DNA of 64,000 bases from Nephrocerus scutellatus. Taxonomy: Eukaryota; Arthropoda; Insecta; Diptera; Pipunculidae. Under the pieces are notes generated by a model, which ran no database searches, was not told the origin of the DNA, and saw only the letters and a program-made list of their open reading frames with translations. Within the stretch, counting starts at the first letter, position 1, and every line of letters starts with the position of its first letter. Shown here piece by piece: positions 54,922-64,000 of the stretch. The stretch lies in assembly GCA_947095585.1 (NCBI GenBank), contig OX352765.1:79473375-79537374 (forward strand). Reading direction: 5' to 3'. The translations under genes were made by a program, and so were the position numbers.

Positions 54922-57584
54922 ATATTTTATAATGGAAGCTCGGACAAGATTAACTTAACCTCCAGTTATATTTAGCAACTGGTTGTATAAAATAAGTCCT
55001 AAAGAACACCGATACTGACGGTGGTTGAAGTTGGTATACTTTATACGATACCGGCTCTCTATAATACATAACTATTCCCAACGACCGTATCTTAATTCAG
55101 CTTGTGTGCCTAAGCTTTACTGGTCTGTGCTTTAAAAAAGTTTTAGTGATGTACAGAATAAGCCAGCGCCAGTAAATAAAAGTTAAGCTCCAGCGCTTAA
55201 TAGTGTGCTACTTGTATGGCATTCCTTAAAAGATTTAAATCATTCTTCATTTTTGTCCTCCAACTCTGAACGTTAAAATGCAAAGTGTATTACAATCTAT
55301 TCCAATATCTGCACAGATTTTTCTTAAATTTTTTTCACACGATAAGGAAGCAATCAAAATCTAAGTACATCCAGCAAAATTCTTAACATACCTACACGGA
55401 TTGTTAGGGAATCTACTGAACTAAATAGGTCAATCTTTCCATCGAGCATTTGCTGTTCAATTCTGTCTTCTCCTTGCTTATCCTTTCTTATAGTCAAATG
55501 ACTGAATCATTGAATAAAAAATATCCTTGATTCGCTTTATTGCTGACGGTGCTGATGATGATGATGATGATGATGCTGTTGATGATGATGACGATGATAG
55601 TGCGATGCGAATTGTGACTGATTTTTCTGTTTGCTTTAAATTCCACCTCAAAAAGAATGACTTCGGAGAAGAAAATTCCCAGGCGACTAACTTGAGTATT
55701 TTGCATCAGAACTGGGTCAGTAGAAAGGACTTTGTGCAAGCAATTCTGTGCAAAAGAAATATTTATTGATTTTTCTACCTTCTATCTTATATCCTGTTGC
55801 ACAGTCACCGGAGAAATGCAGAAATTTGCTGAAGTTGGCTGAAATTCGACTAATCCATCTTCGCTTTTGAAGTGATCAGATTAGAGTGGGCAGCAACGTT
55901 AACTCTTAGGAAAGAACGAAGGTACACTGTAGACACCCTCAACTCTTGTCATTTTCCATTTAAGAATTTTTCAATTTCGATCCCTTCAGCTGTATGGGAT
56001 GGTATTACGAGAATACCGCTTCACGTTGATACGTGCACCTACCCATTCCAATATATTGTAACCGGAAACTTCTTCTCTACTTTGGACGGTTTAGTGAGTA
56101 AAAAAATTGTCAAACGAAACAACAAAAGGATATTACCTTGCATTTGATAAAAATCAGTTAGCACTTGACAAAATCACATACGACTACTCGTACTCAAATA
56201 TCCAATTACGAGTGCCAAGAGATCAAAAGAATTCTCCATTTTCATGGGATGAAAGGTGTTTCAGGAACTCGGCTACTGATGTGCGTATACGAGGATGTGT
56301 TGTGTCGCTCCTGTTTGTCTTTGTAATTTGACTCGAGACAAATTAAAACTCACTGCATCTCTTCCGTGGTATACAACGTGCCGCTAATACTAGCAGGCAA
56401 CAGCCGCTCCTTTGGAGAGCTACTACTTAAGGCGTAAAGTTTTTAGTATGTAGCTAATTGTTGGATAGTGATTTTAAATACTTAATTGGCTTTACTTTCT
56501 CCGTGACAATGCATTTAGCGACAGAAGACAGGACGTTTAGCTTCTAATTAAGGTAAGGATGGGACAAGCGACAAAGAATTCTGAGGAAAAAGTCTTTAAT
56601 TAGTGAGTGAGGTGAGAAGAATGTGGGTATATCCATCTTGTACTTAAATAAGGACCCGAGACTTAAGTGCTCAGCATTTTAGATAACATTTTGAAATTTT
56701 GAACGGGTTGTACTGACATATGTACTCGAGTTATATAGCCAGATAATGATGAATACCGGATCTTACTTATATTTCAGTCTCTGCATATATAGGTTTTTTC
56801 AAAAATATGGTTAGAATTCATAGATGGTTAGATGCTGAAGGGGAAGTAGAAACGGGTTTGCTTTTCAAAGTTGTGAATATAGGAAATGAACCGTATTTGT
56901 GGAATGACTACTAGTTATGGTTTTTAATTAATTAACTACCGAGATCATAAAAAACATTTGGTAACGAGTCATAGAGTCTTTAAAGCACCTCTAGTATGTA
57001 GTGTGTTCACAACACGTAGATAGGAGGACCAAGAAAGTATGCATAAGCGGTTGGACTTTTCAACGATGTAACTGCTGATGTCATGCGATAGGACTTAGCC
57101 CAATAAATAGAGTTGGTATGTCGGGCGTTACCTTTCCGATTAGTGAGAAGATCCCTGAGATGTTCCTAGATTTTTGCTTGTTCCCAACTTTTTCCTTTGC
57201 ATGTCACTTTGGTAATTTGCATTCGGTTTTTTGTTTGAATGTTTACGGTAGCAATCGGCACACCATTACTAGGCTGTGGCCGCACCTTAGATAGGTCGCA
57301 ATAGTCCGTGTGCGTGTGCCCCCTAGTCAACAAAGCAGCTAAAGAACTTAGTGAAACATAACTGTCGTATATTTTGCATGCGCCAGTTTAATAATCTAAT
57401 TCTTTATAACGGATTCTGACTGATTGTTTCTTCTGGTGATTTAACTCATTTTGTCGTGAAGGTACAACTTGGGACAATTTATGTTGATAATGCATTGTGA
57501 GACATCCATTACACAAATTCGATTAAAAGAAGCGGTAAGTTGCGTTTTGTGTGTTTGTTTTTTGTAGTTATGTGTGATTCCACG
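54922..57584. other. Non-coding spacer with GAT microsatellite
   Basis: No gene recognised. A (GAT)n/(ATG)n microsatellite at 55553-55599 gives an Asp-rich forward frame and its Ile-rich complement, both artefacts. The remainder has short open frames up to about 98 codons without domains. Confidence 0.5.
55553..55599. repeat. GAT microsatellite
   Basis: TGATGATGATGATGATGATG is followed by interrupted GATGATGATGACGATG units. It is not flanked by a family A 3' end, so it is not a LINE tail. Confidence 0.9.
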
Positions 57585-59505
57585 GTGTATCTCAGAAACA
57601 TACCTGGGCTGAGCACGAATTCTTTCGCTGTGTTTAATTATGTACATGCCCACAGGCCAGCAATTCTGGCACTGAGTGAAACTCAGGTATTTGATAATTC
57701 TTGGTGCCATTATATTTCCCTCGACGCGGACATGCAATCTATGCCCGGAGTGATGTTGCGTTTCAGCTTTTGCCTCAAATCAGCCAATGTTCCAATTCGG
57801 TATTTAATTTCATATGGCTCAAAGTAAAGGTACTGGAGGGCAACATTCACTACTGCTTTTTATACGGAGCCCAAAATTAAAGAATGTTGCACTGCCTGAT
57901 TCAATCTTCAGATTTGTCACAAAATAGGAGTATCGTAAAATTGAAATTGTTATTGCGGGCGATTCTGTACACAATTCTGGGTGGCTTCGCCATTCTGGCC
58001 AGACAACACCCGAAGGAAAGTATGTTAAGTTATTCGCTGAGTTTAACCAGCTTACTCAGTTAGAGAAAAAACTCCAAAAACAAAAACAATATAGCAATAC
58101 GAGAAAGCTAATTGGGACGGCCTTAACAACTTCTTTTTGAGAATTAACTGGTTGCTATTGTTTCGCGATGCCACCGCTGATGCAATCACAGACATCATCC
58201 TTATTGATATGAGAAATATTAAGCCTTCCAAGAATAAGTCTGTTAGACCAAATGAAGATGGATGGTATGATTCGACCTGTAAAGATTAGGATTAAAGAGG
58301 CATGTTTTCGGTTTTACAAAGCAAACCATACTGAGGAAAACCGAACAAATCTTAAACGCACCAGAAATGATTGGTCATTCGTGAAAAGAATAATATCATC
58401 GACTCCAACTCTCATTTATAATGACAGAGCAGTTGTCAGCTCTATATACAAAGCCAATCTATTTGCTGCGCATTTCGCAGCTATCTCCGCGCTTTCAGAT
58501 TGTGATTTGCTTCCTCCTGCACATCAGAGTATTGGAAACTCTATGGGACAGGTATTCATTCGTACACGCGCAGTTATTAGAATATTAAACCATCTCAACA
58601 CTCACAATTCCGCTGGGCCAGATGGTATTTCTACAATAGTTCTGAAAAGGTGTTCTTCCAAGTTGGCATTACCATTGCGGAAGCTACTACATCCATCCTA
58701 TTCTTCTGGACTCTTCCCGAGAAGTTGGAAAACATACTGTGACTGTGACTTCCAATCCAATTCACTTTTTCTCTGACGACAGCGCTATCAGCTTCTCATA
58801 TACGTTTAAGGAACGTCCCTCCACATCCCATGTGGAACTCAACTTCGTATGTTATGCACGTTAAATTCAGACCTAGGCAGCATAAAAAAATGGGGAGAAA
58901 TCCATCGAGTAGAATTTAACCCAATGCTGTCTCCTGTCGTCTAAGCGCAATTCTCGGTATGTGCGTTAACGACAAGCTTCGTTGTAATGACCACATATTT
59001 ACCGTCGCCAAAAATGCTGCGAAATTTTAAGGTTTTCTAGCCCGGTGCAAGAAATATTTCACTCTCTCTGATCTGGCTACTACTATTCAAGGTGTTTGTT
59101 CGCCCTAAACTTGAGTACAATTGCCATATCTGGTCTGGTGCGACTAAAACTACTATGCATCAGCAAGATAGTATAAAAAACCGCGCGAAAAAATTTATCG
59201 GTAACAAAAATATAGCGAAATCAATAGATTCGCTTGAACACCGCAGGAACATTTCCTGCTCCTACCAGCGGTGCTCAAGAGAAATAGCCAGTTGTATCCA
59301 ATATATCAACCGCAATACTTGTGGCGTTCTAAATGCTCATCAGTTTACCCTCAAGCCCATCTTCGGACGTACAGTTAAGTTCGGGGATTCCTTGTTCAGC
59401 CGTAAACACGTATGTTGACTGCTCTGCCAAGCTCTGTCTTCCGACATCACTATGATCCAGAGGCATTCAAAACACAATCTCATAGACATCTCCTCTTCCC
59501 TCTTG
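57585..59505 (+). mobile_element. Family B LINE copy: endonuclease to C-terminus, broken
   Basis: This is the most complete family B copy. The N-terminal endonuclease reads YLRNIPGLSTNSFAVFNYVH (57588-57647) and PAILALSETQVFDNSW (57657-57704, with the catalytic Glu), then decays with frameshifts (a GDSVHNSGW-like piece near 57958-57985). The linker (58090-58400) leads to a 174-codon open stretch at 58252-58776: RFYKANHTEENRTNLKRTRN, WSFVKRIIS, GPDGISTIVLKRC (58618-58656) and YSSGLFPRSWK (58697-58730). The RT palm is deleted after 58740. The C-terminal frame at 59092-59418 reads RPKLEYNCHIWSG and CSREIASC. The 3' UTR is missing: the copy ends near 59505, where family A begins. Confidence 0.87.
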
Positions 59506-59507
59506 TA

Positions 59508-60895
59508 CAAACTATGCTACCACAACCAAGTGTAGAAGAATTAAGCAGAGCGAAAACACTTAGACCCTGGGATCAGATGACATCCTAGCGAAGCTGATTT
59601 AATCTTATGATCCCGCTTGGTGAAAAGCTATTCACAAACTTAAAGTTCAAGTATGGCAGCAAGAAACGATGACAAAAGACTGGATAAGAGCTATCTACTA
59701 TCCAATTTTAAAAAAAGCAGAGACTACAACTTACAGCAGTGTTGAATATTGCATATAATATTTCATTGTCTATCCTGATAGTCCCTCTAATACGCTAAAG
59801 TCATCATTGGAACAAACCATGCAAATCGACAACTGGTCTCTGATTTTCACACTTTGATGTTTCCATAATTTTTTCATAATTTCAAGAGTTCCAAACTAAA
59901 TCCACCATCTATTTATAGACTTTTTAGGGTCAGAGTAGGTCAGAGTAGAACTTTATTAAGCCAGGAGAGAATTCGGTACACCAAATAAACTGCAACGATT
60001 ATGTAGAATGACCATGACAATTAAAGTCAAATAGGATCATTATTAATGACCGCATCCATATTGGGTAATGCAAGGGGATATGGAGAGTCCTGCATCCTCT
60101 TCAACCTATCGTCGAAGAAAGCGATACGAGACTCTGATGTAACGGCAAGAGGTACCCTCCTCGGTTGGTTTAGATAGTGCAGATGATATTGGGATATCAT
60201 TGGTAGCTGGCACAAAATCTGAAGCTGCAAATAACTAAGAACATAACCATACATAAGCATGTTATTCAATATTGGTCCATCAATGAAGAAAGTGGAGCGC
60301 GAATTAGAAGTATTGCAATTCGTTAACTATTCGTTTCTTGGGTCAATTGTATCACTCGATAACAGCAAGGAACCAGATATACGCGCATGGCTTCTTAATG
60401 TCAATAAAGCCTAATATGGTATTTGATATGGCTTCAAGAATTTACCCATGCCGTCCAAGCTTCTGGTGTCTACGAGTAAGACAATTCCATACCAGTACTA
60501 TTTTATGGATTCGTGAATTAGGTGCTGAGCAAAAATCATTTTCTCCTCAACTGCATTTGAGAGGAAAGTCTTACGAAGAATTGGTGGCCGCGTACATGAA
60601 CAAGGATGATTCCGAAGATTCAGCAGTTATGAAATCTATGAGCATTACTGCGACGTTTACATAGGTTCCGGTTATCAGGACACCAAGCTCGCATAAGCGA
60701 ATACGATCTTGCTTCGGAACTCTTTGCGATTTTATGGGACACAGCAACGAGACTGGCAAACCTAGGCTGAAACAGTGATATAGACCAGAACGCCCAGAGT
60801 TTGGAGAAGCCAAACTAGATGACATCAGGAAAAAATTGGGACCTGAAATCCCGACCGGACCCCGGTTGTAGAAACAAAAATGATTATGTTTAATG
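59508..60895 (+). mobile_element. Family A LINE copy, diverged, RT to near 3' end
   Basis: It begins with CAAACTATGCTACCACAACC (59509-59528) and GGGATCAGATGACATCC (59570-59586), and continues through a VWQQETMTKDWIRAI-like fingers block (59652-59697), TTTATAGACTTT (FIDF, 59913-59924), the YADD region (decayed near 60180), the thumb (60240-60430), RKSYEELVAAYMNKDDSED (60562-60618) and the C-terminal block (60660-60780), to ACCGGACCCCGGTTGTAGAAACAAAAATGATTATG (60857-60891). It is one of the older A copies, with no open frame over 110 codons. Confidence 0.8.
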
Positions 60896-62103
60896 TTTAT
60901 AACACTGATTAGAATTAATTGAACTTAAATTGCACTATGTGTTATTTTGTCCTAGTAATTAATTTTATATTTTTAGTTTATTGTTCAAGAGAGAATAATC
61001 TGGCGCTAACGTACAAGCAGAGCCAGCAACAAATAAGGAAAATTGTGAAGGCAAAGATGAAGAAGAAAAGTGCGATTTGCTCTGTGTGTCCTAATAACTG
61101 ATTTACTACAAGTAACGTTCTTCGTAAAAAAATAAAAAAGCAGCTAATTTTAGAAAGAGTTCGGTGTTTTTTCTTTAATCGAAAAACAGTTGCTAAAAAA
61201 TCTTAAGCAACGCGCTACCTAAAGCGTATATTCACACTCCACTGTACGCAGCAAACTTGTGCAAGGGGACACTTACCAATTTTTAACAATAACTGAAGGT
61301 ACACCTGTTAGTTTTTAAATAAAAGATCTGATTCCATTTTAATCTCAGCTGTAGGTGTTTCGTGTAATAATATCAAGGAGTTATGGTCCGTGATGTAAAC
61401 TCGAATCAGCGCAAATTCAAGAGGAGAAAATGTGTGCGAACATAAAAAAAGCAAGTCCTCTTTATGACAACGAGAAGCCTTCTGATAATGGTACCTAGCA
61501 GAAATACCTTACTTAACGTAAGTGCTCTCCGTAATGATACACTGCTGCTATTGTTGTAGGTGTAGTGCGATGCACCCGAAGAACGTACATAGGGACCGTA
61601 TCACCTCAATTCTACGGTGACAGCCACGACCAACACGTACGCAAGACGATAAGAGTTCATTCCTGAATGATGCATAAATCTTCGGCCGATTCCGAATGGA
61701 ATGAAATTTCCAAGTTGAGCTCAACAGTGCCGTCGGCCGAGAATAGTCAAGTGCATTATCCTTGAGAATGTTTTTTTCCTCGAGAGCTATTACCAATGGC
61801 ATTTAACTGTGCATATTGCCTATAGGCGTAAGCGTGTTGTATGAATAAACAAAGAAGGAGAAGAAGAATTAAAAAAGTAAATCCTACACTAAACATTATA
61901 GTGTCCTAAAGGATATTGTTCTTTAGTTTTATGCGTAAGAAATGTATGGGTAGAAGTTAATTGCGGACTTAATATTTGTATTGTCATTTTCTGCTGTTTT
62001 ATATTCTTTAAGATATGAATTAATAAATTGCCTAATTAACAGTTATGTCGTTGGATTGCTGTACTTGTATTTTTTTTACTATTCATTGTTGAGCTGAATG
62101 GGA
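60896..62103. other. Non-coding spacer
   Basis: No coding domain recognised. The block 61540-61810 is less AT-rich than its neighbours and has an 84-codon reverse frame (61802-61548) without identifiable motifs. A TTGTTGTAGGTGTAGTG string at 61552-61568 and CAACACGTACGCAAGACG at 61633 have no partner in the window. It may be an unrecognised old element. Confidence 0.45.
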
Positions 62104-64000
62104 TATTATTACAGCTTCATCAAAGTGTAGATTTACCAACGAATCCTTCGACTGAGGATGAAAAGGACAACTTCTACAATCAGGTAAGCGCTGTATTCAA
62201 CGCAACGCCGAACGAAGATATCGCCATCGTGATGGGGGACTTAAATGCCAAGGTAGGCAACGACAACGAAGGACTCAAACATGTGATTAGGAAGCACGGC
62301 CTTGGCGAACGAAATGACAATGGTGAACGATTTGTTGATTTCTGCAACACCAACCACGTTATTATAGGAGGCACCATGCTTGAGCATAAGACCTGCCACA
62401 AAGTCAGCTGGCTGGCAACTGACATGCAATCATCATCCAAACAAATCGACCATGTGGCGATCAGCCGACGTTTTAGGAGCTGTCTTTTAGACGTCTGAAA
62501 CAGACGAGGAGCCGACATGGGTATGGTACGGGATCATCACCTTATGATAGCTACTGTCCAGTTACGTACTGTATCAGTTCAAAGAATCCGCAATATCATC
62601 CGAATGCCTAGGTATAACATCGGCCGGCTAAAGATCCCCTCAGTACGCCAGCAATTAAGGGGTCATTTATCGCAAGGAGTGGAAGCAATCAGCAGCTCAC
62701 TGCCCACAACCGTTCAAGAACATTGGAAGGCTGTGAAAAATGTTTTCACATCTGGAGCGGAAAGTATGGTTGGTAGAAGCCTGGCAAGGTACAGCACGTG
62801 GCTTATCCTGGAGGCGGATTGAAGAGCGTAAGCTACTAAAAGCTCGTATTGTAGATACCCCAGCAGCAGCGAGGAGCGAGCTAGAGTCCATGTATCGAAG
62901 AAAAATGAGAGAAGTGCAGCGTAGTGTAAGGCGTGACAAACGTAATTATATTAACAACCTGGCCACAGAAGCAGAGGAAGCAGCGAGTAGGTGCGATATC
63001 AGAACCGTTTACAGAATCACCAAGGAGCTGACAGGTGGTCGCACCGCTCTAGCCAACATCCGGTGAAACGCCTAAATAAATGGTACCGTACTCGTTTCAG
63101 ATGAGGATCAGCTCAAGCGATGGAAGGAGAATTTCTCTACGGTCCTTAACCGTGTATTCGCCAACGATATGCACCCAAATTAAACGGAGCTACCGGAAGT
63201 AAAAATTTCCCGAATTCGCACCTTAACTCCCAGTAAAGATGAGATCGCTACCGTGATCAATACACTAAAGAACAACAAGTCGGTAGGATTAGATGGTATA
63301 CCCGCAGAGCTTCTACGTGTCGCTCCAACGACATCAGCAAAGCTTTTATATCCTCTTATAGAGAGATTTTGGAAAGCAGAAAGTTTCCCTGACGAGTGGA
63401 AGAAGGGAAAGATTGTCAAGCTCCCTACAAAAGATAGTCTTATGGAGTGCGAAAACTGGAGAGGCATTTGCATTCTTCCTGCAGTTGCAAAAGTAATAGC
63501 CAAAGTAGTACTTGAGCGAATAAAGGAACAACTGGAAGATACACTCGATGCCGAACAAGCAGGTTTTCGCACTGGATCCTCCTGTGTAGACCACATAAAC
63601 ACCCTGCGGATAATTATTGAACAGTGCGTTGAATTCCGGTCACCACTGCACCTGCTGTTCATCGATTTTGAGAAGGCGTTTGACAGTGTCAACAGACAGT
63701 TTATCTGGCTCGCCTTGCGCAGGAGAGGCATACTCGATAAACTCATAGCTATTATAAAAGCAATCTATGATGGCTTTAAATGTCATGTGCTGCATAGAGG
63801 AAGGCTGTCAGAAGAATTCGAGATCCTAAGTGGGGTACGACAAGGTTGCATTGTATCGCCGATACTTTTTTTGTTGGTGATTAGCGATGTACTTCGCGCA
63901 GCTTTATCTACTGGAAATGGAGGAATTCTTTGGACTCTTAAATCTAAACTCAAACATCTGGACTACGCTGACGACGTTTGTTTTCTCTCACATAGTATTA
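62104..64000 (+). mobile_element. Family F LINE (RTE-like), endonuclease and RT, runs off the right edge
   Basis: This is a 5'-truncated LINE continuing beyond the window. It starts within the endonuclease: VDLPTNPSTEDEKDNFYNQ (62129-62185), IAIVMGDLNAKVGND (62219-62263, metal-binding GDxNAK), HGLGERNDNGERFVDF (62296-62343), SKQIDHVAISRR (62434-62469), a stop at 62496-62498, then MGMVRDHHLMIAT (62517-62555; the usual SDHH reads RDHH). One frameshift near 62780-62820 leads into the linker (62740-63063: LESMYRRKMREVQRSVRRDK). Stops at 63064, 63073 and 63181 precede the RT frame. Only four stops and one frameshift in 1.9 kb make this the youngest LINE here. RTE-like placement rests on the wording of endonuclease and RT; family F is distinct from A. 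Confidence 0.88.
63184..64000 (+). CDS. Reverse transcriptase domain of family F LINE, partial, uninterrupted
   Basis: This 272-codon frame has no stop before the window edge. It contains the RT motifs in order: SVGLDGIPAELL (63280-63315), ENWRGICILPAVAK (63451-63492), EQAGFRTGSSCVDH (63553-63594), FIDFEKAFDSV (63658-63690, first catalytic aspartate), LSGVRQGCIVSPILF (63826-63870) and LDYADDVCFLSHS (63958-63996, the second and third catalytic aspartates intact). The frame is bounded upstream by a stop at 63181-63183. It continues the frame used by the linker from 62740, so the upstream stops are simple in-frame changes. As all catalytic residues are present, this domain is the only LINE RT in the window that looks chemically competent. 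The element as a whole is still broken upstream. Confidence 0.85.

Noticed and set aside
55527..55769. Asp-rich open frame and its Ile-rich complement
   Set aside because: Both are produced by the GAT microsatellite and have no domain.
63180..63746. 188-codon reverse open frame
   Set aside because: It is the antisense shadow of the family F reverse transcriptase, whose motifs are unmistakable on the + strand.
1..64000. Endogenous virus or LTR retrotransposon
   Set aside because: No gag-pol order, protease, integrase, envelope or long terminal repeats were recognised; every reverse transcriptase piece has LINE-type motifs.

Overview
This 64 kb window is AT-rich eukaryotic DNA, most likely from an insect and probably a higher fly. 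That is an inference from the mix of transposable elements (several non-LTR retrotransposon/LINE families with APE-type endonuclease, reverse transcriptase and RNase H, plus tRNA-headed SINEs) and from the long, gene-poor, microsatellite-dotted spacers. I find no convincing host protein-coding gene, rRNA or tRNA gene, and no prokaryotic feature. Family names A to F below are local labels; clade names are judged by eye from protein motifs.

About half of the window is a layered LINE graveyard. Family A (RTE-like, 3' tail of ATG/TGA repeats) has twelve pieces: 1-1110(+), 5097-6312(-), 13337-14755(+), 20455-22867(+, the only one running from 5' UTR to tail), 25919-27270(+), 29930-30955(+), 36412-37357(-), 39737-40735(+), 42676-43790(-), 46495-47555(+), 47600-49087(+), 59508-60895(+). 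Family B (CR1/Jockey-like, no RNase H) has four: 9437-10285(-), 25345-25862(+), 37853-37975(-), 57585-59505(+). Family C and relatives (I/LOA/R1-like, with RNase H and a C-terminal zinc knuckle) have six: 3490-5100(+), 8115-8707(-), 10465-10815(+), 17838-18795(+), 37358-39290(-), 52190-54820(+). Family D (Jockey-like) is at 18796-19735(-), family E is a C-terminal piece at 39230-39720(+), and family F (RTE-like) at 62104-64000(+) runs off the right edge with an uninterrupted, catalytically complete reverse-transcriptase frame. It is the best preserved coding sequence here.

Tandem repeats form a second layer: a 98-bp unit inside a family C copy (3511-3902), a 70-bp unit (12350-12772), a roughly 120-bp unit found at five places (near 13.1, 28.0, 40.3, 42.5 and 54.9 kb), a roughly 101-bp unit repeated about seven times (31250-32000), and two blocks of a degenerate AAAGACC-type repeat (27425-27830, 32105-32715). 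Several of these arrays sit in similar shells (a GTGGCTGGCTGG-type or GCGCGGGGG-type left end, a TTGAAAT(T/C)GGTC right part), as if one kind of short mobile element carries different tandem cores.

The remaining stretches (about 1.1-3.5, 6.3-8.1, 10.8-12.3, 14.8-17.1, 23.1-25.3, 28.3-29.9, 32.7-35.9, 43.8-46.5, 49.1-52.2, 54.9-57.6 and 60.9-62.1 kb) are non-coding by eye, mostly single-copy within the window, and could be intergenic or intronic. The elements do not act together as a pathway. What the window records is successive insertion, nesting and deletion, with one relatively recent LINE at its right end.
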